Origin: Streptomyces sp. NA02950
GTDB taxonomy: Bacteria > Actinomycetota > Actinomycetes > Streptomycetales > Streptomycetaceae
NCBI RefSeq assembly: GCF_013364155.1
Contig: NZ_CP054916.1
Coordinates: 558,001 to 622,000 of the forward strand
DNA: 64,000 nucleotides
Reading direction: 5' to 3'
Below the pieces are notes generated by a model that was not told where the DNA came from, searched no databases, and saw only the letters and a program-made list of their open reading frames with translations. The translations under genes and the position numbers were made by a program. Shown piece by piece: positions 53,465 to 61,920 of this stretch (positions are counted from its first letter, which is position 1; each line of letters starts with the position of its first letter).

Positions 53465-53520
53465 ACTTCTTTGATTCAGCGGAAGGAGTGCACGAGCTCG
53501 ACCGCGACGTGGACACAGCC

Positions 53521-54519
53521 TCAGGGTGTCCGCATCCGCCCCATGAGGGCTGCGGCACGAGCGGCGATGTCGGCCACGATGCGGCCCGCCGGGGCGGTGT
53601 CGTGGACGAGCCCGGCGCTCTGGCCCGCGTAGAGGGCGAGGGCCTCCAGGTCGCCCGACATGCCGGGCACCGGGACCATGTCCTCGTAACGCGGCCAGGC
53701 CCGTCCGTCGGCGCCGCGCGCCACTACGGCGCCTTCTCCGGGACGGTTCGGCGCGGCGGGACGGTCCGCGGCCTCCCAGGCGCTGAGCGTGGAGTTGCGC
53801 AGTGCACGATGCGGGGCGTCGGGCCAGCCGCCGTCGAAGCAGCGCGTGTGCACCGCGTCCTGCGGCGCCGCCCGGATCACGGCTTGGCGGTAGACCTCGT
53901 GCGTGGCCGCCTCGCTTGCCGTCAGGAATCGGGTGCCCAGCCATCCGGCCTGGGCCCCGAGAGCCAGTACGGCGGCGAGCCCGCGCCCGTCGGCAATGCC
54001 GCCGGCGGCGATGACGGGCACCGGGTGCACGGCGTCCACGACTGCGGGCACGAGCGCCATCGTGGTGGTCTCCCCGCGCACATGGCCGCCCGCTTCACAC
54101 CCCTGGGCCACGATCACATCGACCCCTGCGGCAACGGCGCGTTCGGCCTCGGAGACGGAACCGACGGTGTGGAGGTGAACGGCGCCGGCCGAGCGCACGC
54201 GTCCGGCGACGGCCGAGGGGTCACCCCAGAACGTCGAGATGACCGGCACCCGTTCCGCCAGGCAGGCGTCGAGAAGCTCGTCGACGGGGAAGTCCAGCAC
54301 CAAGTTCACGGCGAAGGGCCTCGGCGTCAACCGCCGGACCTCCCGGATCCGGCGCACCGCCTCTTGGGCGGTGACCCACGTCAGGGCGAGGGTGCCGAGC
54401 CCGCCCGCGTCCGCCACCGCAGCCACCAGGTCCGTGGTGACCGCAGACCCGATGGGTGCCTGCACCACGGGCACCTCGATCCCCAACTGCCGGCACACCG
54501 GTGTGGTCAACGCCGTCAT
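53521..54519 (-). CDS. Nitronate monooxygenase / NPD-family flavoprotein
   Basis: The 332-aa TIM-barrel flavoprotein has the N-terminal PVVQAPIGSAVTTDLVAAVADAGGLGTLA, the conserved VIAQGCEAGGHVRG flavin/active-site segment (VIVAQGCEAGGH) and the phosphate-binding VPVIAAGGIADGRG and LGTRFL. Members oxidise alkyl nitronates or act as FabK-like enoyl reductases. It is divergent from an HxlR gene across 110 bp with two matching operators, so HxlR control is very likely. Confidence 0.88.
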   Translation of the reverse strand: MTALTTPVCRQLGIEVPVVQAPIGSAVTTDLVAAVADAGGLGTLALTWVTAQEAVRRIREVRRLTPRPFAVNLVLDFPVDELLDACLAERVPVISTFWGDPSAVAGRVRSAGAVHLHTVGSVSEAERAVAAGVDVIVAQGCEAGGHVRGETTTMALVPAVVDAVHPVPVIAAGGIADGRGLAAVLALGAQAGWLGTRFLTASEAATHEVYRQAVIRAAPQDAVHTRCFDGGWPDAPHRALRNSTLSAWEAADRPAAPNRPGEGAVVARGADGRAWPRYEDMVPVPGMSGDLEALALYAGQSAGLVHDTAPAGRIVADIAARAAALMGRMRTP

Positions 54520-54536
54520 GCTGCCCCCCACGTGGA

Positions 54537-54590
54537 GTGTTTCGGATTCCGAATCACCAAGCGATGCTAGTGTTTCGGAAACCGAAACAC
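54537..54590. promoter_or_regulatory. Twin HxlR operators
   Basis: GTGTTTCGG-ATT-CCGAATCAC (54537-54557) and GTGTTTCGG-AAA-CCGAAACAC (54570-54590) are two copies of a 21-bp palindrome, 33 bp centre to centre (about three helix turns), in the divergent gap. Confidence 0.8.
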
Positions 54591-54629
54591 CAGGGGCTGT
54601 GGATCCGCCGGAGCACAAGGAGGGCCGCG

Positions 54630-55016
54630 ATGGTCACACCGACACCAGGACGGCCGGTACGTGGCTCGACCACCGGACGCCCTCTCATGGCCGCGCTCGA
54701 TCTGTTCGGCCGGCGATGGAGCCTGCGAGTGGTGTGGGAACTGCACGAGGGCGCCCTGGGCTTCCGAGCCCTTCGAGGACGCTGCGGGGACATGTCCTCC
54801 AGCGTGCTGCGTCAACGCCTCGTCGAACTGATCGAGGCACGTCTGGTGCACCAGACCCCGGACAGCCACTACGCCCTCACCCCGCTGGGACGACAGGCCT
54901 ACACGGCACTCAGCCCCCTCGTCGACTGGTCGGCCACCTGGGCCACCGAACTCGCCGAGCACTCCCCCGACCCCGGCACCCCGGGCACCCCCGACACGGG
55001 ACAGGAACGGACCTAG
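54630..55016 (+). CDS. HxlR-family regulator
   Basis: The 128-aa winged-helix protein has MAALDLFGRRWSLRVVWELHEGALGFRALRGRCGDMSSSVLRQRLVEL, the HxlR DNA-binding core, and a wing HYALTPLGRQAYTAL. The usual N-terminal Cys of redox-sensing HxlR proteins is absent. The ATG at 54630 follows AAGGAGGG. It is divergent from the nitronate-monooxygenase-like gene and probably represses both genes through the twin sites. Confidence 0.9.
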   Translation: MVTPTPGRPVRGSTTGRPLMAALDLFGRRWSLRVVWELHEGALGFRALRGRCGDMSSSVLRQRLVELIEARLVHQTPDSHYALTPLGRQAYTALSPLVDWSATWATELAEHSPDPGTPGTPDTGQERT

Positions 55017-55068
55017 GGGTTTTCGTTCGGATCATCGGCGCACCAGAGGACGATGGATCGGAGCCCGG

Positions 55069-55430
55069 TCACCGGGTCGGCGGAATGTGTTGGACAGCGG
55101 CCGTACGAGGATCCTGCCGCCCTGTGGCATCCGTCAGCCAATACGGGCGCACGAGTGGCAGGGTGCCCTCCCCCGCCGAGATGTCGGTGACGGGCAGCCA
55201 CACCTCGAAGCGTGCTCCGGGGCGCCCGTCGGGGCGGTCCCCTACGGTGATCCGGCCCTGGTGCAAGGCGATCTGCTGGGCGACCAGCGTCAGGCCGAGG
55301 CCGGAGCCGGAGCTGTTCGGGCCCCTTCGGAAGCGTTCGAAGACTTCTTCGCGCCGTGTGGTCGGGACACCGGGCCCGTGATCGTCCACCGTGAGCAGCA
55401 CTGCCGGACGATCCTGACCGCGGGACGGGT
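55069..55430 (-). pseudogene. Histidine kinase C-terminal fragment
   Basis: The frame reads LLTVDDHGPGVPTTRREEVFERFRRG, then GSGLGLTLVAQQIALHQGRITV. These are the G1, F and G2 boxes of an OmpR-partner histidine kinase ATPase domain. The sensor, DHp and N box parts are missing, so it is a truncated gene. Confidence 0.8.
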
Positions 55431-55559
55431 GCTCGCTTTCCGCAACGCGGAACCCGTGCTCCCGGGATGGTCCAGCCCGGGATTCGTGCTCCTGGTGGCA
55501 GGGATGCTGGCCAGTCTCGTCCGCTTTCTGCCACTTTCTGCCACTGCGGCCGGTCTCCA

Positions 55560-56022
55560 GCCGGGACCGGGTGACAGAACTGCGGGCCGCTCAGGGGGAG
55601 GCCACGCGCCGCGCCGTCGAGAAGGAGCGTGCCCGCATTGCCGCCGAACCGCACGACGTGGTGACCCACAATGTGAGCGTGATGGTGATCCAGGCCGGCG
55701 CGGCCCGCACAGTGGGGTACACGGCGCCCGAGCAGCCCAAGGAGGCATGCTGGCCGTCGAGGCGGGCGGTCGGGCCGCCATGGCCGAACTCCGCCACGTG
55801 ATGGGCCTGCAGGCCGCACCGGACCACGAGAGGCCCGACGGCCTGGAGCCCCAGCCGGGGCTCGCACAGCTCGGGGCGCTCGTCGCACGAGTACGCGCCG
55901 CCAGTACGCCCGTGAGCGTCGGGGTGTCGCTGCCGCCGGATCCGCTGCCACCGGGGGTGGACCTCGCGGCGTATCGCGTCGTACAGGGGGCACTGACCAA
56001 CACGATCAAGCACGCGCGACCT
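55560..56022 (+). pseudogene. NarL-type histidine kinase fragment
   Basis: VEKERARIAAEPHDVVTHNVSVMVIQAGAAR is a HisKA_3 phospho-acceptor region (His in EPHDVV). The sense shifts frame near 55735 to AVEAGGRAAMAELRHVMGLQ and ends at AAYRVVQGALTNTIKHARP, the start of the ATPase domain (N box). The rest is deleted. Confidence 0.75.
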
Positions 56023-56225
56023 GTCCGGCCTGACCCCGCGCGAGCTCGAGGTGCTCCGCCTACTCGCGACGGGCCTCAGTCATGCCGAACTCGCCTCCCG
56101 GCTATTCCTCAGCCCGACCACGGCCAAGAGCCACGTCGGCGGCATCCTGTCGACGCTGGACCTGCGCGACCGCGTCCAGGCTGTCGTCTACGCCTACGAG
56201 AGGGGGCTGATCGCCCCGGGCGGGG
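56023..56225 (+). pseudogene. NarL/LuxR response-regulator C-terminal fragment
   Basis: DLSGLTPRELEVLRLLATG, then AELASRLFLSPTTAKSHVGGIL, is the GerE helix-turn-helix of a NarL-type regulator. It is joined directly to the kinase N box, so one deletion removed the end of the kinase and the receiver domain of its partner. Confidence 0.8.
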
Positions 56226-56229
56226 GCGC

Positions 56230-56497
56230 AGAGAAGGCTGGCGAGTTGGGGCTCGGTGCGGTTCTCGACCCGGCCCGGCCAACTGCCCTCAGAGCCGCAG
56301 CGCCCGTCGGTCTCGGTGCCTTGTGTGGATGCGCCGGCGAGGAGAGTTCCGATGCCGCCCTGGAGCGGATGGCGCAGGAGCGCGACCGGTTCTCCCAGCA
56401 CATCACCGACCTCATGGGGACGCGGGAGACACTCGATGAGCTGATGGCCATGGCCCGAGCGCACCGGGAGATGCTGCGCACGGCAGTGACCGACTGA
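56230..56497 (+). pseudogene. MerR-type regulator tail fragment
   Basis: In the same frame as the LuxR fragment, the sequence continues ALERMAQERDRFSQHITDLMGTRETLDELM, the coiled-coil tail typical of MerR regulators. The MerR DNA-binding part is missing. Confidence 0.5.
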
Positions 56498-56588
56498 TCC
56501 GTTCGCCTCCCTCTCCCCCGGCCGCCTACCGGCGGGTTCCGCCACCCACCGGAGCAGCACCTCGCCACTCACGGGCTCGGCGTCGACA

Positions 56589-57185
56589 TCAGGATGACCG
56601 CGGTCGCCGCAGTCCCTGAAGGAGCAGTTCAACCAGACGACGAGGGTCGTACCGGGGATCGCTGTCCCGTCCGATGCAGAGGTTGCCGATACCCCGCATC
56701 AGTTCGTAGGCGTGCGTACCGGGCCTGATTTCACCAGCGTTGACCGCGGCGTCGAGCAACTGCTCGCAGACGGGCACCAAGCGGTCGAGGAAGTAGGCGT
56801 GCAGGGCGTCGAAGCCGCTGCTGTCCGATTGCAGCGCGTTCGCAAGTCCGTGCTTCGTGACCAGGAAATCCACGAAAAGGTCGATCCACTGACGGAGTGC
56901 CGCGAGCGGAGAGTCGGCACTGTCCAGCAGGTTCGGGCCGGCCTCGGCGCAGGCCTCGACCTGGTGACGGTAGACAGCGACGACCAGATCCGCCCGATTC
57001 GGGAAGTGGCGATAGATCGTCCCCATCCCGACCCCCGCCCTGGCCGCGATCTCACGGATCGGCGCGTCGACGCCGGAGGTGACAAACACCTCGGCGGCAG
57101 CGGCGAGCAGAGTCCGCTGGTTGCGCAGCGCGTCGGCCCGCTTGCTTCGGGACGGCACCTCCCCGGACTGGCCTGTGGTGGGCAC
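56589..57185 (-). CDS. TetR-family regulator
   Basis: The 198-aa protein has NQRTLLAAAAEVFVTSGVDAPIREIAARAGVGMGTIYRHFPNRADLVVAVY, a complete TetR DNA-binding domain, and a helical C-terminal ligand domain. The GTG at 57185 lies behind AAGGAGAGC. The frame is open further but without a site. It is divergent from an alpha/beta hydrolase gene; a repeated 13-bp motif in the gap is the likely operator pair. Confidence 0.9.
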   Translation of the reverse strand: MPTTGQSGEVPSRSKRADALRNQRTLLAAAAEVFVTSGVDAPIREIAARAGVGMGTIYRHFPNRADLVVAVYRHQVEACAEAGPNLLDSADSPLAALRQWIDLFVDFLVTKHGLANALQSDSSGFDALHAYFLDRLVPVCEQLLDAAVNAGEIRPGTHAYELMRGIGNLCIGRDSDPRYDPRRLVELLLQGLRRPRSS

Positions 57186-57217
57186 CGCGCTCTCCTTCCG
57201 ATGGCCGTTGACAAAGC

Positions 57218-57255
57218 GGAACACTGCTCCGTTATATTAAATGGAACAACGCTCC
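57218..57255. promoter_or_regulatory. Repeated 13-bp sites, candidate TetR operators
   Basis: GGAACACTGCTCC (57218-57230) and GGAACAACGCTCC (57243-57255) are direct near-copies, each roughly palindromic, 25 bp apart around an AT-rich TTATATTAAAT. Confidence 0.6.
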
Positions 57256-57349
57256 GCTTTCAGTTTAGTCGAAGCCGGACGCTCCTGTCCGCCTCCCCCA
57301 CCGGCCGCATGAGACCGGCTGCGGAGGCCATTGAAGGGACATACGCATC

Positions 57350-58309
57350 ATGAGTGCACCGACTCACCCAGGCGGCACCTTCCGCTCGCCCACTCCCGTC
57401 CTCTCGGTCAGTCCGGTCGTGCTGCCGGCTCCCGGCCGAGCCGTGGACCTGAAGGTGCGAGTCTCCGCGCCCGTGACCGGGGACGACCTGCCGATCATCC
57501 TCCTCTCGCACGGCCAGGGGCCCTCGAACAACCTCTCCTCACTGAACGGCTACGCCCCCCTCGCCAACTTCTGGGCGGCACACGGCTTCGTCGTGATCCA
57601 GCCGACCCATCTGAGCTCCAGGACGCTGAGCCTGGCTCCCGACACCCCCGGGGCGCCTTTGTACTGGCGATCACGAGCCGAGGACATGCAGCGCATCCTC
57701 GACCGGATCGACGTGATCGAGGCCGCCGTCCCGCAGCTCCTCGGACGCCTGGACCAGAGCAAGGTCGCCGTAGCCGGGCACTCGATGGGCGGGCACACCG
57801 CGAGCCTGCTGCTGGGTGCCCGGCTCACCGATCCGGACGACGGGACCGAAGTGAACCTGGCCGAGCCCCGGATCACGGCGGGTGTCCTGCTTGCCGCGCC
57901 CGGCAGGGGCGGCGACGCCCTCACCGAGTTCGTGGCCGAGCATTACTCCTTCTTCTTGACCACGGACTTCTCCAAGATGACGACGCCCGCGCTCGTGGTC
58001 GCCGGCGACAAGGACACCTCTGCCCACCTGACGGTTCGGGGCCCGGACTGGCACACCGATCCCTACGTCCTCTCCCCCGGCCCCAAGTCCCTGCTCACCC
58101 TGTTCGACGCGGAGCACGGGCTCGGCGGGGTCTCCGGATACGACGTCGCCGAGACCACGGACGAGAACCCCGGGCGAGTGTCCGCGGTCCAGCGGCTCAC
58201 CTGGGCCTACCTCCGCAGCGAGCTCTACCCGGGGGATTCCGCCTGGCAGGCGGAGCGTGACGCGCTGGCCGCCGACCCCGACCCGCTCGGACGAGTCGAA
58301 TCCAAATAG
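57350..58309 (+). CDS. Alpha/beta hydrolase (chlorophyllase/PAF-acetylhydrolase-like)
   Basis: The 319-aa hydrolase has the nucleophile elbow GHSMGG near 145, an oxyanion segment LLSHGQGPSN, an acid residue in VVAGDKD and His in DAEHGLGG. The sequence PLANFWAAHGFVVIQPTH is typical of streptomycete chlorophyllase-like hydrolases. The ATG follows GAAGGGAC. It is divergent from the TetR gene, its likely regulator. The substrate is unknown. Confidence 0.85.
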   Translation: MSAPTHPGGTFRSPTPVLSVSPVVLPAPGRAVDLKVRVSAPVTGDDLPIILLSHGQGPSNNLSSLNGYAPLANFWAAHGFVVIQPTHLSSRTLSLAPDTPGAPLYWRSRAEDMQRILDRIDVIEAAVPQLLGRLDQSKVAVAGHSMGGHTASLLLGARLTDPDDGTEVNLAEPRITAGVLLAAPGRGGDALTEFVAEHYSFFLTTDFSKMTTPALVVAGDKDTSAHLTVRGPDWHTDPYVLSPGPKSLLTLFDAEHGLGGVSGYDVAETTDENPGRVSAVQRLTWAYLRSELYPGDSAWQAERDALAADPDPLGRVESK

Positions 58310-58387
58310 GCCGCGCGAGAGACAGGGGGCGGCGTCGCGGTGCGCCTCGACGACGGCCGCAGCGTCCGGCGCGGCCGACTCCGGAAT

Positions 58388-58777
58388 TCACCGCGCCGGA
58401 TCGGTGTCATAAGCCGTCCGCGCCCGCCCGACTCTCTCCGTGGTGTCGACGGCCCATTCGGTGAGGTGGGCGAAGAGCGGACCGAGGCTGCGCCCCAGCT
58501 CACTGATCTCGTATTCCACCCGCGGGGGAACCTCGGGGTGATACGTCCGCACGATCGGTCCGTCCCGCTCCAGTCGTCTGAGCCGCTGGGTGAGCACCTT
58601 CGGAGTGACCCGGGTGATCCGCCGTTCCAGCCCGACGAACCGCTGACGGCCGTAGGTGCGCAGGGCCCACAGGATCGGTGTGGTCCACCGGCTGAACACG
58701 ATGGCCACGACCGGACTGACCGGGCAGGCGACTGGCGACCCCACCCCCGCCGAACAGCGGATCGGTCCCGATGTCAC
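58388..58777 (-). CDS. HxlR-family regulator
   Basis: The protein has an HxlR core: CPVSPVVAIVFSRWTTPILWALRTYGRQRFVGLERRITRVTPKVLTQRLRRLERDG and wing VEYEISELGRSL. The Cys before PVSPVV could be a redox-sensing residue. The start is uncertain: GTG 58777 gives 129 aa, but the frame is open to 58900 and no good ribosome site was found. The upstream neighbour is a fragment, so the 5' end may be disturbed. Confidence 0.75.
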   Translation of the reverse strand: MTSGPIRCSAGVGSPVACPVSPVVAIVFSRWTTPILWALRTYGRQRFVGLERRITRVTPKVLTQRLRRLERDGPIVRTYHPEVPPRVEYEISELGRSLGPLFAHLTEWAVDTTERVGRARTAYDTDPAR

Positions 58778-58859
58778 TCCCGATGTCGAACGAGTCCTCG
58801 GCCGCGCACCCCAGAACTTCGGCGGATGGGTGCGGAGACACCTCTCGGCCTTCCGCTGA
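58740..58859 (+). pseudogene. NmrA-type NAD(P)-binding protein C-terminal fragment
   Basis: The last about 40 residues read DVERVLGRAPQNFGGWVRRHLSAFR then a stop, the usual end of NmrA/SDR-atypical NAD(P)H-binding proteins, which often lie divergent from HxlR genes. The front is missing, so a deletion has removed most of the target gene. Confidence 0.6.
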
Positions 58860-58869
58860 GGCCTCCCGG

Positions 58870-59250
58870 CAGGGAAACACCGCACTGGGCCGGTGAACAC
58901 CCCGCCCGCGACGCCCGGTCATGAGGGCGGGGTCGATGTCGATGCCGGTCCACAGGCCGCGGCATCGGACCGCGACGGCACCGTGCCCGACCAGGGCTTC
59001 CAGCCGACCCTGGAGCGGTTTGCCGAGTTCGGCCGCCCGCGCCTGCTGCTCACCGCGTCGAAGGTGACGTCCTCGGCGTCGCAGGCGAACGTCGTGCCGG
59101 TGCGGCCCGGTCCTGGCTGGATCTCGTTGGCGATGAAGAGCAACCTTCACGCGACCCCCTTCTGCTCGGAGGTACGTCCGCGGAACCGCTCGGTGTCATC
59201 GCGTCCATCATCCGGCGCCCTCACGGGAGCCAGACCTCCGTGATGGCCCG
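58870..59250. other. Stretch with no intact gene
   Basis: Both strands have open frames. A minus-strand reading, LFIANEIQPGPGRTGTTFACDAEDV, could be a remnant, but I do not recognise it. Confidence 0.4.
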
Positions 59251-60036
59251 TCAGGGTTTGCGCGCGACCCCGCCATAGGCGGCGATATCGCGCACCCCGG
59301 CCAGCTCAGGATGCGGTCGGCGCCAGTGCGTGATTTTCCCGAAACCAGGCTCGAGCAGCTCGAGACCGTCGAAGACGGCGCGCAGCTGATCCTGCGTTCG
59401 CGGGATATAGGGCACACCACCGGACTTGGCGTACTCCTCACACATCCGCACGTAGTACGGGCTATCGGTGGTGCCGTCCCAGTAGACCAGATGACTGCCC
59501 GGTGGTACCGCGGCCAGCACCGTTCTCGCGATGCGCAGCAGGCCATCGTAGGTCTCGACATGTCCGAGCACGCCCATGAACATCACGCCGACCGGCTGAG
59601 TGAGGTTGAGGATGCTTCTGACCTCCTCAAGGATGTGCTCGGGGTTGTTGAAGTCGGCCTCTACGTAGGTGGTGACACCCTCGTCGGTCGTGCTGGTCAG
59701 CAGGGCCCGCGCGTGGGTCAGCACCAAGGGGTCGTTGTCGACGTAGACGACGCGGGCGTCGGGGACGATGTCCTGAGCCACCTCGTGGGTGTTTCGCATG
59801 GTGGGTAGACCCGTGCCGATGTCGAGGAACTGCCGGATACCGACCTCGCCGGCCAGATGATCGACGGCGCGGATCAGGAATTTACGGCTCTCGGTCGCCA
59901 TCTCTCCGATGTCGGGGTCGATCTCCAGGGAGGCGTCGCCGACCTGACGGTCGATGTCGTAATTGTCCTTACCGCCCATCCAGTAGTTCCAGATCCGCGC
60001 GGAATGCGGGATGTCGGAGCGGATCTCGTCAGCCAC
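59251..60036 (-). CDS. DUF574-family SAM methyltransferase
   Basis: The 261-aa protein has the family signatures ARIWNYWMGGKDNYDIDR and QFLDIGTGLPTMRNTHEVAQ (SAM loop) and VVYVDNDPLVLTHARALL. This group is hugely expanded in streptomycetes and mostly of unknown substrate. The GTG at 60036 was chosen because GGAGG lies 9 nt upstream and the length is normal. An ATG at 60075 would add 13 residues without such a site. Confidence 0.9.
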   Translation of the reverse strand: MADEIRSDIPHSARIWNYWMGGKDNYDIDRQVGDASLEIDPDIGEMATESRKFLIRAVDHLAGEVGIRQFLDIGTGLPTMRNTHEVAQDIVPDARVVYVDNDPLVLTHARALLTSTTDEGVTTYVEADFNNPEHILEEVRSILNLTQPVGVMFMGVLGHVETYDGLLRIARTVLAAVPPGSHLVYWDGTTDSPYYVRMCEEYAKSGGVPYIPRTQDQLRAVFDGLELLEPGFGKITHWRRPHPELAGVRDIAAYGGVARKP

Positions 60037-60192
60037 GGCGATGGACCTCCAACGTTGTCGATCACGGACATTCATCATCCAACTACCCTGCGCGCACAGC
60101 CCGCAACAGCCGGACGAGTGGCTCAAACGTCCATCACACCCGGTGACCGTAGCGACAGCAGGCAGCATCTGCCCCTGAACTGCGAAATCTCC

Positions 60193-60261
60193 ATGATTCG
60201 TTCAGTCGACGGGGCAGCCGTTGCCTTCGACCGGCTTCAGGAGGCAGGCCAAGTTGAGTAG
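60193..60261 (+). pseudogene. Alpha/beta hydrolase N-terminal remnant
   Basis: MIRSVDGAAVAFDRLQEAG resembles the first strand of many streptomycete alpha/beta hydrolases (VxSxDGTxIAFDRLGxG). A stop follows after 22 codons and no hydrolase continues. Probably a leftover 5' end. Confidence 0.4.
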
Positions 60262-60455
60262 GGCTGGCCCGGCAAGGTCGCCGCGATCGAGGCCAGGCCT
60301 CGCCGCGCAGAAGCTCGCCGCCATACGCGGCCCCGCGGCCCACCACACCGCCGTCCGCCTCGGCAGGCCCGATTTCCGTGGCGCCCTCGCGCGCGTCGAC
60401 CCAGAGCAGCGGAACGGGGATGCGAGGCAGCAGTCCTGAGCGCTACAACGAAGGG

Positions 60456-60941
60456 ATGACCGTCTTCCTCTGTTCCAAGTGCGGCGCCACGATCACGCCG
60501 GATCTGGCCGAGCTTGCCGCCGTCCCCGACGTCTCGGACGACGAACGCGACCGGGACGAGAAGACACGCCGCGCACGTTCCACCGTTCCGCGCGGCCACT
60601 ACGCGATCGACCCTGAGCCCTGGGGACCTCCCTACGTCGTGCAGGACGATCAGGATGACCCGAAGCCGGCTCAGTCACGCGGACCTGTGGTCTGCCGCGC
60701 AAAAGGCTTCGTCATCTCGGCGGGCACGCGACACACGGTGCTGGTCCATCCCGACGACGCCGCCGATCTCCAGCCGCTGCCCCACTGGGAGAACAGCAAT
60801 GGGTGCTGCGGGCCGGCAGGCAACGAGGGGCTCAACCGGGCCTGTCCCTGCGGCGCTCCGGTCGCGACCCTCACGGCCGACTGCTTCGGGCCCTACGAAC
60901 TGCACGTCGACCCCCTGCGGACCTACGCGTTCTCCCGGTGA
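60456..60941 (+). CDS. Conserved cysteine-rich protein of unknown function
   Basis: The 161-aa protein begins FLCSKCGATITPDL, a CxxC zinc-ribbon half, and has NGCCGPAGNEGLNRACPCG near 115-133 and a later Cys (TADCFGPYE), so it probably binds zinc. An acidic, charged stretch (DVSDDERDRDEKTRR) lies between. Proteins of this type occur in streptomycetes without known function. The ATG follows GAAGGG. No operon partner is present. Confidence 0.7.
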   Translation: MTVFLCSKCGATITPDLAELAAVPDVSDDERDRDEKTRRARSTVPRGHYAIDPEPWGPPYVVQDDQDDPKPAQSRGPVVCRAKGFVISAGTRHTVLVHPDDAADLQPLPHWENSNGCCGPAGNEGLNRACPCGAPVATLTADCFGPYELHVDPLRTYAFSR

Positions 60942-61216
60942 GACCGCGAAGCGCGCGTGGACCACGCGCGCGACACATCTGATGGAGCGCGTGCACCCAG
61001 CTTCTTCACGACCAGCCAGGCCAGCGCGCGGATGGGCAGCAGCCCGTAACCCGACAGGGCCCAGCAGGCCGTCAGCAGTACCCGCTCCCCAGGGCCGGCC
61101 GGCGTGGTGGCGGCGCATCTCGCATTCGCCGAAGCCGGGCGGGCGGTCGGCACCGTCGTCCGCCCTCGCCTCGCCCGCTGCGCAGCATCCCAGGGGAACC
61201 AGCCTGCCTGCTCCGG
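60942..61216. other. Intergenic stretch, possible minus-strand remnant
   Basis: A minus-strand frame reads GERVLLTACWALSGYGLLPIR, then LAWLVVKKLGARAPS, which looks like a membrane-protein tail, but no start or family can be supported. Confidence 0.35.
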
Positions 61217-61846
61217 TCAGAGATCAGGGGCCGGAAGCGTGCGATGCCAGATCTCCGTGCAGGTTCGCGCCGCCGCCGGAAGCTGTTCGGGGGATTGGAC
61301 AAAGGCCCGGTAGAAGGTTCGCTCCGTCATCCAGCACAGCGCCTCGGCGAGGGCCGGCGCGTCCGTGGGAGCGGGGCCGTCCGGCAGGCCGCCTTGGAGC
61401 AGGATCGCGGTCATGCCCCGGCCGAAGTCGTCGACCGTGGACGACCACAGGGCGCCGATCTCGGGGATGGCGGCCGAGTAGTCGACGGCGGTGCGCATGA
61501 CCCGGCCGTGTTCCCGCCACATGCGCTCGGTTCCGCGAACTGCCCGCGCGATGGCGTCGCGAGGGGCCAGGGTGGCGTCGGTCGTCGGAAGGAGTGCTCC
61601 CCTGCGCAGGGTGTCGAGGGTGCGCGCGACCAGCGCGGTGAGTACGTCCTTCTTCGAGACGAAGTAGAAGTAGAGCGAGCCGCGGGAGATGCCGGCGCCC
61701 GCCGCGATGGCCTCCACGGTCATCGCCTCCACTCCCACCTTCTCCAGGAGCGCCTCCGCGGTGTCGAGGATCGCCTGCTCACGGAGGTCTCCCTTGCGCG
61801 GTGCCTCCCGCTGCCTCCTGCCCGTCCGGGGCCTGTCCGTCACCAT
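61217..61846 (-). CDS. TetR-family regulator
   Basis: The 209-aa protein has DLREQAILDTAEALLEKVGVEAMTVEAIAAGAGISRGSLYFYFVSKKDVLTALV, an EthR-like TetR DNA-binding domain after a basic N-terminal tail, and a helical ligand domain. It is divergent from the truncated SDR gene. Two 15-bp near-palindromes 21 bp apart in the gap are probable operators. Its natural target gene is broken. Confidence 0.9.
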   Translation of the reverse strand: MVTDRPRTGRRQREAPRKGDLREQAILDTAEALLEKVGVEAMTVEAIAAGAGISRGSLYFYFVSKKDVLTALVARTLDTLRRGALLPTTDATLAPRDAIARAVRGTERMWREHGRVMRTAVDYSAAIPEIGALWSSTVDDFGRGMTAILLQGGLPDGPAPTDAPALAEALCWMTERTFYRAFVQSPEQLPAAARTCTEIWHRTLPAPDL

Positions 61847-61875
61847 GGGCCCAGGTTATCGCCCACTCACGAAAA

Positions 61876-61911
61876 TCTACGTGACGCAGAAGAAAATCTG
61901 CACTGTGTAGA
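61876..61911. promoter_or_regulatory. Two phased 15-bp near-palindromes, candidate TetR operators
   Basis: TCTACGTGACGCAGA (61876-61890) and TCTGCACTGTGTAGA (61897-61911), 21 bp apart, both with TCT...AGA ends, just ahead of the SDR remnant and 30 bp from the TetR ATG. Confidence 0.65.
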
Positions 61912-61920
61912 GTAGCGGGC

